Of a stretch of DNA of 64,000 bases, positions 33,904 through 43,303 are shown piece by piece (within the stretch, counting starts at the first letter, position 1; each line of letters starts with the position of its first letter). Below the pieces are notes generated by a model. The model searched no databases and had not been told where the DNA came from. It was given only the letters and a program-made list of their open reading frames with translations. A program made the translations under genes and the position numbers. The DNA is from JAGNXB01 sp964471595. GTDB taxonomy: Bacteria; Bacteroidota; Bacteroidia; Chitinophagales; Saprospiraceae. The stretch covers positions 1 through 64,000 of the forward strand of contig CAYYGN010000014.1 in assembly GCA_964471595.1 (NCBI GenBank), written 5' to 3'.

Positions 33904-33911
33904 CAAAGGTA
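33904..33911 (-). promoter_or_regulatory. Promoter abutting surE
   Basis: TACCTTTG, then CGCC, then the surE ATG. A TTG at 33933-33931 gives the ideal 19-nt spacer. Confidence 0.65.
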
Positions 33912-33951
33912 CATCAAAGGCCGTCACCGCCAAGGTTGTACCTCCAACCGT

Positions 33952-33959
33952 TACCTTTG
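33952..33959 (+). promoter_or_regulatory. -7 box abutting holA
   Basis: TACCTTTG, then CGGA, then the holA ATG. The two divergent -7 boxes lie within a 64-bp gap. No -33 element at standard spacing. Confidence 0.6.
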
Positions 33960-33963
33960 CGGA

Positions 33964-34983
33964 ATGGCCAAAGCCGCTGCCCTCAGCTTTTCGGACATCC
34001 TTTCTCTTTTGAAGAAAGGCACCTTCGCACCTGTGTATTTGTTTCATGGGGAAGAAGATTATTTCATTGATCAACTGGCAGCTTATATCGAGGGACATGC
34101 CCTCGACGAGTCAGAACGTGCCTTCAACCAAAGCGTGGTTTATGGGCGGGATGTAACCGCCAGCGCTATCCGGGACATGGCGATGCGGATGCCCATGATG
34201 GCACCCCGTCAGGTCATTGTCTTGCGGGAGGCTCAGGAAATGAAAGAGTTGTACCAACTTGAGGGGTATGTGTCCCGGCCCTCTCCTACTACCGTTCTCG
34301 TCATATGTCACAAACACAAGAAGGTAGACGGGAGAAAATCCCTGGCACGGGTCATCCAGGAAAAGGGCGTCGTATTCGAAAGCAAAAAGCTGTATGACGA
34401 CAAGATCCAACCCTGGATCCAAAGTTGGTTGAAGGACCAGGGAGTGACCATCACTCCCGAAGCACTGGCCCTCTCGCATGAGTATCTCGGCAACCAACTC
34501 AGTACCATCACCACCCAGCTCCAGAAAATCCTGGCCCGGCTCCAGAAGGGTGACATGATCGACATTCAGATGGTCCGGGAGAGCATTGGCGTCGCCCGGG
34601 ACTTCAATGTATTCGAATTGCAACAGGCGCTGGGAAGACGTCAGGCGGATCGGGTCTTTTACATTCTTGACCAAATGAACCGGGATCCGAAATCCAACCC
34701 GTTACCCATGTCGATCGGTAGTCTCGCCGGATTTTTCATCAGGTTGTACACCTTGCATCAGCTACACGGCGCCCGGGAAGACGAAATGGCCAAAGCCATC
34801 GGGATCAACCCCTATTTGCTCAAGGATTACAAACCGGTACTGAAAACGTTCCAGCCCCTGCAAATCGAACGGATACTGGGATTACTTCATGAATACGACA
34901 TGCGCAGCAAAGGGGTCCAAAACCGCTCTGCCGACGAAGGGGCTCTGTTGCGGGAATTGATACACGGCATCCTGGCCGCCTGA
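33964..34983 (+). CDS. holA: DNA polymerase III subunit delta
   Basis: The delta subunit opens the sliding clamp in the clamp-loader complex. 339 residues with the family pattern: FAPVYLFHGEEDYFIDQL near the N-terminus, RQVIVLREAQEM, VLVICHKHKKVDGRK, and the C-terminal collar region. It has no Walker A motif, as expected for delta. The first 71 codons of the longer open frame were dropped because they cover surE and the divergent promoters. It is monocistronic and converges with the MCE gene. Confidence 0.93.
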   Translation: MAKAAALSFSDILSLLKKGTFAPVYLFHGEEDYFIDQLAAYIEGHALDESERAFNQSVVYGRDVTASAIRDMAMRMPMMAPRQVIVLREAQEMKELYQLEGYVSRPSPTTVLVICHKHKKVDGRKSLARVIQEKGVVFESKKLYDDKIQPWIQSWLKDQGVTITPEALALSHEYLGNQLSTITTQLQKILARLQKGDMIDIQMVRESIGVARDFNVFELQQALGRRQADRVFYILDQMNRDPKSNPLPMSIGSLAGFFIRLYTLHQLHGAREDEMAKAIGINPYLLKDYKPVLKTFQPLQIERILGLLHEYDMRSKGVQNRSADEGALLRELIHGILAA

Positions 34984-35083
34984 TTGCGCACAGGGATGGA
35001 CAATCAGGTATTTGGCCTTACGGGACCCGACATTGGATGCATTCATCCGCCCGTCTTTTCCGCAGGTTTCAACCCGCTGCGGA

Positions 35084-36139
35084 TCACTTCTGTTCCTTGC
35101 CGGGAAATGCCGGGTCTTCTTCAGGCAGGCGATAGGGTTTGTCTTTCCTGCCGATGAGAGAGACATTGACATACCGCTTGGGATTCAGCCGGAAGTCCTG
35201 TAGCAAAAGGTCGAGGTTGCGCGAGGTACGCTGAAGGTTGGTGTATATCTCCGGATCCCTGATCAACCGACCCAATGTGCCTTCGCCTTCGTTGATCCGA
35301 AGCAGCACGGTCTGTAGTTCGGATGATACCCGGCCCAGGTCGGTCACTGTTGTGTTGATCTGTTCGAGGGTCGAACGGGACACTTCAATGGTCTTGCCGA
35401 TGTCGGCATTTTTGACCTGGCCGGTGATCTCCTGCGTATTGGACAAAATCCTGGCAATTTCTTCATGGCTCGCATCCAGGGTACCGGTGACATTTTCGAG
35501 GTGGCCCATGACGGATTCGAGTTGACCGCTGACACGAATGACCAGCGCGGCCAGCGCCTCGGTGGTGATGCGTGTATTGGAGAGGATCTGGCGGGTATCA
35601 TATAGACTTTGTCCGACCAGATCGCGGCTATCGGGATCCGAACTGGCCACATCCAGGGAGTCAATCACTTCACCAAGTCCCGATTTGAGTTTGTCCAGAT
35701 AGGCATCCAACTGATCCTGATCCAGCATTTTGCTCATCAGAGTAGCGGTTGCTCCCCGCAGGGTATAACCGGAAGGGGCACAGTCTCCCTCCCGGCAGGG
35801 CTGGTCAAACTTCAGGGCGACGGCAGCTCCTCCCATCACTCCCAAGGGTTCGATCACGGCCACTGCGGACGATGGCACACCTACTTGCCGGTCAACATGC
35901 AATTCGGCAATGATCGTGCGCATGTCTTCCTTGTCCAGGCGGATATCCACGACCGCACCCACCTGAAGACCGTTGATCTTCACCGGGGATGAAACCATGA
36001 GGTCGCCAATGTCCTGGTATTCGACAAAGAACGTTTGATCGCGGGCCAGCAAATTCCTTCCTTTGAGATAATAGTAGCCCCAAATGGTAATGGCCAGGAT
36101 TATTACTGCAAACAGGCCCAGCTTGGTTTCTTTTGACAT
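35084..36139 (-). CDS. MCE/MlaD-family protein
   Basis: 351 residues. An N-terminal membrane anchor (LGLFAVIILAITIWGYYYL) is followed by the MCE domain (YQDIGDLMVSSPVKINGLQVG, residues ~40-125). A long helical, coiled-coil region to ~320 resembles other MlaD-type proteins that bridge the periplasm and carry phospholipids between membranes. The C-terminus is polar. It follows the SPOR amidase by 34 bp in the same unit; the transport ATPase and permease (mlaEF) are not in the window. The ATG at 36139 starts the anchor; a further start 10 codons upstream is weaker. Confidence 0.9.
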   Translation of the reverse strand: MSKETKLGLFAVIILAITIWGYYYLKGRNLLARDQTFFVEYQDIGDLMVSSPVKINGLQVGAVVDIRLDKEDMRTIIAELHVDRQVGVPSSAVAVIEPLGVMGGAAVALKFDQPCREGDCAPSGYTLRGATATLMSKMLDQDQLDAYLDKLKSGLGEVIDSLDVASSDPDSRDLVGQSLYDTRQILSNTRITTEALAALVIRVSGQLESVMGHLENVTGTLDASHEEIARILSNTQEITGQVKNADIGKTIEVSRSTLEQINTTVTDLGRVSSELQTVLLRINEGEGTLGRLIRDPEIYTNLQRTSRNLDLLLQDFRLNPKRYVNVSLIGRKDKPYRLPEEDPAFPGKEQK

Positions 36140-36173
36140 AGTTGTTGGGTCACAGGAGACATCCGCCACCGGA

Positions 36174-37352
36174 TCAGGGCCGGGTTTGGCGCAGGTCTCC
36201 CTGGTAAACGACCGTAAAAATACCCTTAAAGCCGGACTGGGCCAGGGCGGCCTTCGCTTTTTCAGCTTCCTGGACGGTCTTGAAGGGGCCTGAAAGAATT
36301 TTGATCAAAGCCTCTTCCTTCTTTTCCAGAAAGGAAGGGATTTGCTTTCTCCATGGGTGGTCGGCGGGCAAGGGCTTGCTCAGGGCGCTGATTTGCACGG
36401 CATGCCACTCACCAACCGGAAACCCGGCAGTTGTAGTCTCCGGGTGCGCCAAACCCTTTCCGGGCGGTTCCGGAGAAGCAGAGCGCTGCTTTTCGGATTT
36501 TTCAATTTCCTTGTCCCCCTTCTCAATGCGGCTTTTATAACGGCCAAAAGCGCGTACAAGGCTTTCGGCGATCAATTCCTGGCCTGCCGGGGAATGCAGG
36601 AATTTTTCTTCCTCGCGATGCGTCAGAAATCCCGTTTCCACAAGCACACTAGGCATTGCGTTCTCTCTCAACACCAGGAAACCGGCTTGTTTGACGCCCT
36701 TGCTCGTCCGGCCGGCATGCTGCCGGAATTCTTCTTCAACCATACCGGCAAAGACGATGCTTTTCTCCAGATATGCGTTTTGATACATGGCCATGAGGAT
36801 ATAAGCCTCCGCCGAATTGGGATCAAAGTCCCCGTAATTCAGTTTGAAATTGTCCTCCAGGAGAATCGATTCGTTTTCCCGTTGGGCGACGGCGAGGTTG
36901 TCGGCGGCGCGATGCAGGCCCAGTACATACGTCTCCGAGCCATGAATGGAGGGCGCATTGGAAAGCGCATTGCAATGCAGGGAAATGAAAAGGTCGGCCT
37001 CCGCCTTGTTGGCGATTTGCGACCGTTCGAACAGAGGCAAAAAAATGTCGGATTCTCTGGTCAACACCACCTTGACGCCGGGAAATCGAGATTTGATTTT
37101 GTCGCGCAGGAGGATGGCCAGTGCCAGGGTGATTTCCTTCTCGTTGACTTGTGAACCCAGGCATCCCGGATCCCGGCCCCCGTGGCCCGGATCGATCACC
37201 ACGGTTTTCACCCCTTCCTTTCCCGGATCATGATGCAACCGGTTGTTGTTGTCAATGACCCATGCCCATGCCAGCCACAAAACAAATACGGTGGGCGTTA
37301 ATTGGAAAAACACGGGGTACCTTCGTGCTGTCAATGGCGTCCAATCATGCAT
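36174..37352 (-). CDS. N-acetylmuramoyl-L-alanine amidase with SPOR-like C-terminus
   Basis: 392 residues. After a short N-terminal hydrophobic segment (VFVLWLAWAWV) comes the Amidase_3 domain: VVIDPGHGGRDPG (zinc His), then EKEITL (zinc Glu), FISLHCNAL (zinc His) and SVLVETGFLTHREEE (catalytic Glu). A polar linker (~270-320) leads to ~70 residues (AVQISALSKPL ... KTVQEAEKAKAALAQSGFKGIF) like the SPOR domain that targets denuded peptidoglycan at division sites. The enzyme cleaves the amide between muramic acid and the peptide stem. It heads a unit with the MCE gene and is divergent from lptD. Confidence 0.92.
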   Translation of the reverse strand: MHDWTPLTARRYPVFFQLTPTVFVLWLAWAWVIDNNNRLHHDPGKEGVKTVVIDPGHGGRDPGCLGSQVNEKEITLALAILLRDKIKSRFPGVKVVLTRESDIFLPLFERSQIANKAEADLFISLHCNALSNAPSIHGSETYVLGLHRAADNLAVAQRENESILLEDNFKLNYGDFDPNSAEAYILMAMYQNAYLEKSIVFAGMVEEEFRQHAGRTSKGVKQAGFLVLRENAMPSVLVETGFLTHREEEKFLHSPAGQELIAESLVRAFGRYKSRIEKGDKEIEKSEKQRSASPEPPGKGLAHPETTTAGFPVGEWHAVQISALSKPLPADHPWRKQIPSFLEKKEEALIKILSGPFKTVQEAEKAKAALAQSGFKGIFTVVYQGDLRQTRP

Positions 37353-37423
37353 GCAAACCCGGTAATTGCCTGTCAGGGGGAGGTCCATTCACCCCTCCTA
37401 AACGCCACGAGGCTCAATTTGTT

Positions 37424-40051
37424 ATGATTGCCCGATGGCAGATACTGCTGCTGGGCATCTGTCTGGTGACCCTTGGTATCCCGGAGGCGATAGGCCAACA
37501 GGACAGCCTTTCTGCCCCGGTTCAGGCGGACACTTTGTCGCGTGGAACGGGTGATTCCCTGCAAGTCCGGATCTCACGCGATGCGCTGGAAGCTCCCGTC
37601 AAATACCACGCAAAAGACAGTCAGTGGATAGATCTTCGGAACAAACAAATCCATCTCATCGGCGATGCAGAGGTGACCTACCAGGACATCCAGCTCAACG
37701 CCGATTACATTGTCTTCTCCTTTGAAACGAATGTCGTAACGGCCAAAGGGTTGCCCGACAGCCTTGGGGTCATGGCGGGTACACCCAGGTTCCGGCAGGG
37801 ATCCCAGTCCTTTGAGGCGCTTGAAATGAGGTACAATTTCCGCACGAAAAAGGGGATGAGTATCCAAAACGCCACAGAGGAAGGGGACCTTCATGTTTTG
37901 ACCGAGAAGGCCAAGTTTGTCGGCGGGACGGCCGAAGGCGAAAAAGACAAGATTTATGGCCGCAGGGCCATCATCACCACATGCGATGACCCACAACCTC
38001 ATTACGGCATCAGGAGCACGCGCCAGAAAATCATCCCCAACAAATCGGTGATCGTTGGCCCTTCCAACATGGAAATTGCCGGGGTGCCCACCCCTATATG
38101 GCTCCCTTTCGGATTTTTCCCGATTGCCACCAGCCGGAAGGCAGGGCTTGTTTTCTCACTGGATTATGATTTCAGGCAGGATCTCGGATACGGCCTTCGC
38201 GGTATCGGTTATTTCACGCCTTTGGGCGAATATGCCAATATCAGCATTCTGGGAGACATCTATACCCGGGGTAGTTACCGGGTAAGTGCACGCAGTCAAT
38301 ACAACCGTCGCTATCGGTATAACGGCCACACCGAGCTGACCTGGACCGATTTCGCCCGAGAATCGCCCGAAACAGGTGAAACAGAACGCGAGCGGCTTTT
38401 CCGTGTGATCATCCAGCACAACCAGGATCCCAAGGCCCATCCCTACCACCACCTCTCGGGCCGTATCCAGTTTGAATCCAGTGCTTTCAGCCGGCTCAAT
38501 TATTACGATGCCAACAACGTACTGGCCAACACCGTGTCATCTTCCATGAATTACCGCCGGACCTGGGAAGGCAAACCCTTCCAGTTTACCGCGGCCGTGA
38601 CCCAATCCCAAAACCTCAGAAGCGGTCGGATGGACATGACGCTACCGGATGCTTCTTTTGTTCTTCAGCGCATCCAGCCGTTCAAGCGCCCCGGCGGTGG
38701 CACCGAGCGCTGGTACGAGCGGATCGGGGTCCAATACAGCGCCCAGGCCCTGGCAAGGGTAAGCGCTCCTGATTCGACCTTTTTTACGGCATCCACCCTG
38801 GAAACCGCGCGACCCGGCATGCGGCAGGCCGCTACCATCAACTCCAATTTCAACCTGCTCCGGTACTTCAATTTCACACCGAACATCACCTATCAGGAAG
38901 TGTGGAACTACAATACCCTGCGACGGGAAAACGACCGTATTCCCGTCACCAGGCTGGACACGGTGTTCAATGCAGACGGATCAATCCTGCGTATCGATAC
39001 CACCATCCTGAGTTATGGCACGGTGACCGAGCGCCTCGAGAATGATTTCCGCACCTACCGGAGTCTGACGTTCGGGATGGGGATGAATACGGCCATTTTC
39101 GGGACTGTGCGCTTTGGCAAGGGATGGCTTCGCGGTTTGCGGCACACGATCAAACCCTCCATTAGCCTTAATGTCAATCCGGCCAATACCGGACAGCCCT
39201 GGTTTGACGAATACGCACTCGGCCGGCAGGCGGATTATACCGACACACAGCGCTATTCGTACTTTGACGGAGGGCCTTTCGGCGCCCCGGCCTACAGCGC
39301 AGGAGCCATGTCCCTGAGCTATTCCTTCAACAACATTTTCGAAGCCAAATATTTCAGCAAAAAAGACACCCTTTCGAAAAAAGTCAATCTGTTTGACAAC
39401 ATCATCGTGTCTGGCAACTACAACTTTCTCGCCGACAGCCTCCGATGGAGCCAGGTACGCATTTCCGGTGGCACAAATCTTTTCCGGCGCATGTCGCGAT
39501 TTGATGTCGGCCTTACGTTCGACCCTTATGCCGCCGACAGCACTGGCAGAAGCATCGACCGGTTTTACTGGGACACCGAGCGCAAACCGCTGCGGTTTGT
39601 CAATGCCAGTTTTCGGCTCACCACCAATGTCACCATCGGCAAGTTGCGCGAACTTTTCACCGGGGAGCCGGCAGCGCCCACAGATGATTTTCTGGGATTG
39701 TTCGAATCGTTTGGCATCCAGCACAACATCAACGCGGACATCCGTCCGTTGAACGGCAAAGACACCCTGTTCATCACCACGCACACCGTCAACACTTCAG
39801 GGAATATCCGCATAACGCCCAAGTGGTCCATTACCGTAGGCAATATCGGATATGATTTCCGGTCGCAGCAAATCACCTATCCCAGTTTCAATTTTAACCG
39901 TGACATGCATTGCTGGGAAATGATTTTCGGATGGTTTCCGCAGATAGGCGCGTACACGTTCATGGTGAAAGTCAAGCCCTCCACCCTTGATTTCATCAAA
40001 ATCCCTTACCGAAGAAACACAACCGGCAATTTTGTGGGATTCGGCTTTTGA
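37424..40051 (+). CDS. lptD: LPS assembly protein LptD (Bacteroidota type)
   Basis: 875 residues. The signal peptide is MIARWQILLLGICLVTLG.... The N-terminal part is an OstA-like jellyroll (IHLIGDAEVTYQDIQLNADY, VTAKGLPDSLGVMAGTP), and the rest is a beta-barrel ending in aromatic FVGFGF. LptD places LPS in the outer leaflet. The conserved pair of disulfide cysteines of proteobacterial LptD was not looked for in detail. The ATG at 37424 starts the signal peptide; 54 upstream codons are unlikely. TCAATTTG two bases before it resembles a -7 box. It is divergent from the amidase-MCE unit, an arrangement I recall from other Bacteroidota. Confidence 0.92.
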   Translation: MIARWQILLLGICLVTLGIPEAIGQQDSLSAPVQADTLSRGTGDSLQVRISRDALEAPVKYHAKDSQWIDLRNKQIHLIGDAEVTYQDIQLNADYIVFSFETNVVTAKGLPDSLGVMAGTPRFRQGSQSFEALEMRYNFRTKKGMSIQNATEEGDLHVLTEKAKFVGGTAEGEKDKIYGRRAIITTCDDPQPHYGIRSTRQKIIPNKSVIVGPSNMEIAGVPTPIWLPFGFFPIATSRKAGLVFSLDYDFRQDLGYGLRGIGYFTPLGEYANISILGDIYTRGSYRVSARSQYNRRYRYNGHTELTWTDFARESPETGETERERLFRVIIQHNQDPKAHPYHHLSGRIQFESSAFSRLNYYDANNVLANTVSSSMNYRRTWEGKPFQFTAAVTQSQNLRSGRMDMTLPDASFVLQRIQPFKRPGGGTERWYERIGVQYSAQALARVSAPDSTFFTASTLETARPGMRQAATINSNFNLLRYFNFTPNITYQEVWNYNTLRRENDRIPVTRLDTVFNADGSILRIDTTILSYGTVTERLENDFRTYRSLTFGMGMNTAIFGTVRFGKGWLRGLRHTIKPSISLNVNPANTGQPWFDEYALGRQADYTDTQRYSYFDGGPFGAPAYSAGAMSLSYSFNNIFEAKYFSKKDTLSKKVNLFDNIIVSGNYNFLADSLRWSQVRISGGTNLFRRMSRFDVGLTFDPYAADSTGRSIDRFYWDTERKPLRFVNASFRLTTNVTIGKLRELFTGEPAAPTDDFLGLFESFGIQHNINADIRPLNGKDTLFITTHTVNTSGNIRITPKWSITVGNIGYDFRSQQITYPSFNFNRDMHCWEMIFGWFPQIGAYTFMVKVKPSTLDFIKIPYRRNTTGNFVGFGF

Positions 40052-40180
40052 AGGTGGCTGCCATGGAAGGGCACAGGATTCATCAACGGGTACCTGACCG
40101 CTTCCCCCTCCAAAGCCATGATCGGGATTCCCGCCGCCCGGAAAAAGCCAGATATGCCAGCTTCGTCCGGACCGGAGGGC

Positions 40181-40207
40181 AAAACGTGCATTGCTAATGC
40201 ACGTTTT
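40181..40207. terminator. Bidirectional terminator between lptD and the DUF6438 gene
   Basis: A perfect 11-bp stem AAAACGTGCAT / ATGCACGTTTT with loop TGCTA. Both strands end in T-runs. It separates the converging lptD (+) and DUF6438 lipoprotein (-). Confidence 0.82.
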
Positions 40208-40211
40208 AGGT

Positions 40212-40925
40212 TCAATCGCGCAGTTCCACCTTGTGATTGGGGGAAATCGCGACCACATCGCTGTCTTTTCTCAAACGTGCCAAGGCTTCCTGTGCCGGCA
40301 AGGTGGCAATATCCAGGTGCACCAGAAGCAGGCTCCCTTCCTGATTGAGCTGCCGGATCAGACGAAGGGCCAGGGTTTCATGCCTTTTTTGCAGGTTTGC
40401 CCAGACCGAGGGATCCCTGAGTTGCAGGATGTACTCGCCGGGAATGATGCCGGATTCGTCGTCGCCAGCCGGAGACGACAGCCAACCTTCCTGCCGGCAC
40501 CGTTGGATCAGCATTTGCTCCAGATCATACAAGACCTGCGGCGCTCTGATATTCCACCGTATGGTCTTCCCGTTGTAGGTCAATGTGGTGGAAGGGATAT
40601 CCGCCACCGGTTCGGCATAGGATTCCTGCAAGGTATCCCATGGAGCCGCCCTGAAGGCGGGGATCAAGGCTTTCATGTCCCAACAACTGTATGAAGTATC
40701 GGCGACTGCCGTATAAAATCTGGGGCGGAAAATGACCTGACCGTCCCGGAAGACTTCCAGGGTGAAAACCGGGCAAGTGCCAAAGCACGGACCTTTGGTC
40801 AGCGTGATCACAGATTCGGTATGGTAGGCTTCCCTGGATCCTGCGGTCTGTCGCGGGCTGCAAGCGGACAGGAAGATCATGCTCCATAGGACCAGGTGGT
40901 ACATCAACAGGTGGTTTGCCTTCAT
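40212..40925 (-). CDS. DUF6438-domain lipoprotein
   Basis: 237 residues. The lipoprotein signal ends SMIFLSACSP. The middle (LTKGPCFGTCPVFTLEVFRDG) is the DUF6438 signature C-x-G-x-CP, a domain known mainly in Bacteroidota. The C-terminal ~90 residues add a segment (RHETLALRLIRQLNQEG...) with no match I know. Function is unknown. It follows the OmpA-family gene by 56 bp on the same strand and could share its transcript. No -7 box was found immediately upstream. Confidence 0.8.
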   Translation of the reverse strand: MKANHLLMYHLVLWSMIFLSACSPRQTAGSREAYHTESVITLTKGPCFGTCPVFTLEVFRDGQVIFRPRFYTAVADTSYSCWDMKALIPAFRAAPWDTLQESYAEPVADIPSTTLTYNGKTIRWNIRAPQVLYDLEQMLIQRCRQEGWLSSPAGDDESGIIPGEYILQLRDPSVWANLQKRHETLALRLIRQLNQEGSLLLVHLDIATLPAQEALARLRKDSDVVAISPNHKVELRD

Positions 40926-40981
40926 GGAGAAAATCGTATTGCCAACCCTGCCCGCGGATCATGGCAGGCCCATTGGCATCA

Positions 40982-41959
40982 TCAGGAACCTGAAGATCCG
41001 ATCATTTCCAGGATCTTCTCCAGTTTCGGTGCGAGAATGATTTCCACCCTCCGGTTTTTAGCCTTTCCTTCGGTAGTCTCGTTGGAGGCTACCGGGAGGT
41101 AATACCCTCTGCCCGCAGCGGTCATGGTAGCTGGAGTCACCCCCTCGCGGGTGAGTAATTTGACGACAGATGTGGCACGGCTGGCGCTCAGGTCCCAGTT
41201 GAGATCGGAACTCCCATCCGTGTCGGTGTGTCCTTCGACCAGGATTTCGAGGTCGGACTGGGCCTTCAGGACGGTGGCGAGTTGCTGCAGTGCTTTGACG
41301 CCTTTGGGGTCGAGTTGGTCGCTGCCGGAAGGAAACAGAAGATTCTGGGAAAGGCTGACATATACGCGGCCATTCTTTTCAGTCACACTCAAATCGGCAG
41401 CGGAATAACCTTTCAAGGCCTGGATCAATCCCTGGCGCAACTGGGTCAGTGCCGATTCCCTGTCTTTGAGAATCCGGTTGAGCTCTTCGACTTTCTGCTC
41501 CTTGGCCTCCAGTTCCTTTTCAAGTTGTTCGAGGCGTTTACCACGTTCGTTCAAGGTCCTGGCCAGGCTGTCCTGTGCTACCATTCGCCTGTTGATCTCC
41601 GCTTCCTTGGCGAGTACTTCCTCCACAAGGGATTGTTTTTCGCTGGCGGAAGCCGTCAGGAGGGCCTGATTCTGGGCGATCAGGGTGTTGAGCCGCAAAG
41701 CGAGATCGTCCCTTCCCTGTTGGAGGCTTTGGATGACGGCGTGCTGGTGTTCCAGTTCCTGTTTGGCAAATCCCAGTTCCTGGTTGAGCGATTTGAGGGA
41801 GACTTCCATCTCCTTTTTTTCGTCCCTCACTTTGAGCAAAGCTTCGTATTCCCTTTCCAAACGTGCTTTGCTGGCAGCCAGATCATCGTATTTGCGCGCG
41901 GTGACACAGGAGGATATCAAACCCATACCCAGGAAGGCCGCAATGTACCAGGAATTCAT
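40982..41959 (-). CDS. OmpA-family peptidoglycan-binding lipoprotein
   Basis: 325 residues from the ATG at 41959. A lipobox (GLISSCVTARK) is followed by ~180 residues of heptad-rich coiled coil. The C-terminal OmpA domain has FPSGSDQLDPKGVKAL, LVEGHTDTDG, NWDLSASRATSVV and NRRVEIIL. The TDG-x-SR pattern binds diaminopimelate. It probably tethers the outer membrane to the cell wall. A start at 42088 would overlap the divergent FemAB-like gene and has no signal, so it was rejected. The -7 box at 41974-41981 supports this start. Confidence 0.92.
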   Translation of the reverse strand: MNSWYIAAFLGMGLISSCVTARKYDDLAASKARLEREYEALLKVRDEKKEMEVSLKSLNQELGFAKQELEHQHAVIQSLQQGRDDLALRLNTLIAQNQALLTASASEKQSLVEEVLAKEAEINRRMVAQDSLARTLNERGKRLEQLEKELEAKEQKVEELNRILKDRESALTQLRQGLIQALKGYSAADLSVTEKNGRVYVSLSQNLLFPSGSDQLDPKGVKALQQLATVLKAQSDLEILVEGHTDTDGSSDLNWDLSASRATSVVKLLTREGVTPATMTAAGRGYYLPVASNETTEGKAKNRRVEIILAPKLEKILEMIGSSGS

Positions 41960-41973
41960 GTCGCAGGTTTTGA

Positions 41974-41981
41974 CAAAGGTA
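41974..41981 (-). promoter_or_regulatory. -7 box for the OmpA-family gene
   Basis: A perfect TACCTTTG on the minus strand, 14 bases before the ATG. Confidence 0.55.
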
Positions 41982-42050
41982 GAACGAATCTGCCATGCCC
42001 CATGGTACGGGTGATGAACACAAACCGGGGTCTCCTGCGTTGTATCCTTC

Positions 42051-43295
42051 ATGACACCGGATCCCGCCTCGCTGACCACCGTCTCCAACCCTGAAGTTCT
42101 TGTTTTCGACGCCTTTGATGATGCCCTCCCTTATTGGGACAGCCGGCGGCTCACCCGGGATATTTTTCTGCAGCCCGAATACCTGAAAACGGTGGAGGAT
42201 TTCCCCCCCTCCGGTATGACATTCCGGTATGCGGTCATTCGCGTGGACGGGGTCACCCGCGGTATTGTCTATTGCCAATTGCTCGCCTTCAACGGAGCGG
42301 ACAGCATCCGATATCATCGTCAATCCCCACAACCGCGGTGTTTCTTCCAAACCTTCGGCCAGTTCCTGAAAGGTCTTGTCGCCCGGAAAGTGAGCTTTCG
42401 CACCGTGGTCGCCGGGAATCTGATGCTTACCGGCCATCACGGATATGTCATGGATGCCCCTCGGGGAAAAGAATCCCTTTGGCTGGAGTCGGCCCTCCAA
42501 GCGGTAAGAGATCGCGGAAAGGCAGAAAAAGACCATGCTTCCATCACGCTCATCAAGGACTTTGAAGAGGGAACCGGACCTGACCGGACCACGATGTCCC
42601 AAAAGCGGTACCATCCCTTCCGGATCCTGCCCAGCCTCATTTTAACCCTGTCGCAGGAATGGCGGACGATGGGGGATTATCTGAATGATCTGAGCAGTAA
42701 ATACCGGGTCCGGGCCAACAAGGCCCGCCAACTCTTTGAGGCCAAACTCCATCGCCGGGACTTCACGGAGGAAGAGGTACGAACCCATGCCGACGAACTG
42801 CACCGATTGTATCAGCGCGTGGTGGACGATTCGGGTTTCAACGTAATCCATCTACACCCGAAATACATCGCCGGGATGTCCGGCAAACTGGGGCCCCGGT
42901 TTTTATTGCGGAGCTATTGGGCCGGTGATCAACTTGTCGGTTTCATCAGTGCCATTGTCAATACCAATGGCGAACTCGAGGCGCATTTCCTGGGCTATCG
43001 GGAGGAATGGAATCCGCCTTGCAAGTTATACCTCAACATGTTGCTGGATCTCGTAGAATTGGGTATCCGGCACCGGTGCCACCGGATCATTTTCGCCCGG
43101 ACGGCAGATGAGATCAAATCTTCCGTAGGCGCCGTACCTGTGGATCTGACCTGTTACATCCGGCATCGCAGTCCGTTCAGCAACCAGTTCATCCGCCCCA
43201 TCCTCGATTACCTCACGCCTGAGGAGACTCCGGTGCTCCGCCACCCGTTCCGCCACGATCAACCGGAGGTGCAGCGGAAAATTCCGGTGGCATGA
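42051..43295 (+). CDS. FemAB/GNAT-like acyltransferase
   Basis: 414 residues. It resembles the two-lobed acetyltransferase-fold group that includes FemAB and BioF2-like proteins: the SKYRVRANKARQLF segment (near 225), a 'YQRVVDDSGFNV' region, and a late segment FISAIVNTNGELEAHFLGY and KLYLNMLLDLVELGI. Substrate is unknown. The protein has no signal peptide and is probably cytoplasmic. The ATG at 42051 leaves 91 bp to the divergent OmpA-family gene. It converges with the anti-sigma gene at an 8-bp gap. Confidence 0.7.
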   Translation: MTPDPASLTTVSNPEVLVFDAFDDALPYWDSRRLTRDIFLQPEYLKTVEDFPPSGMTFRYAVIRVDGVTRGIVYCQLLAFNGADSIRYHRQSPQPRCFFQTFGQFLKGLVARKVSFRTVVAGNLMLTGHHGYVMDAPRGKESLWLESALQAVRDRGKAEKDHASITLIKDFEEGTGPDRTTMSQKRYHPFRILPSLILTLSQEWRTMGDYLNDLSSKYRVRANKARQLFEAKLHRRDFTEEEVRTHADELHRLYQRVVDDSGFNVIHLHPKYIAGMSGKLGPRFLLRSYWAGDQLVGFISAIVNTNGELEAHFLGYREEWNPPCKLYLNMLLDLVELGIRHRCHRIIFARTADEIKSSVGAVPVDLTCYIRHRSPFSNQFIRPILDYLTPEETPVLRHPFRHDQPEVQRKIPVA

Positions 43296-43303
43296 CAGGT
43301 CGT

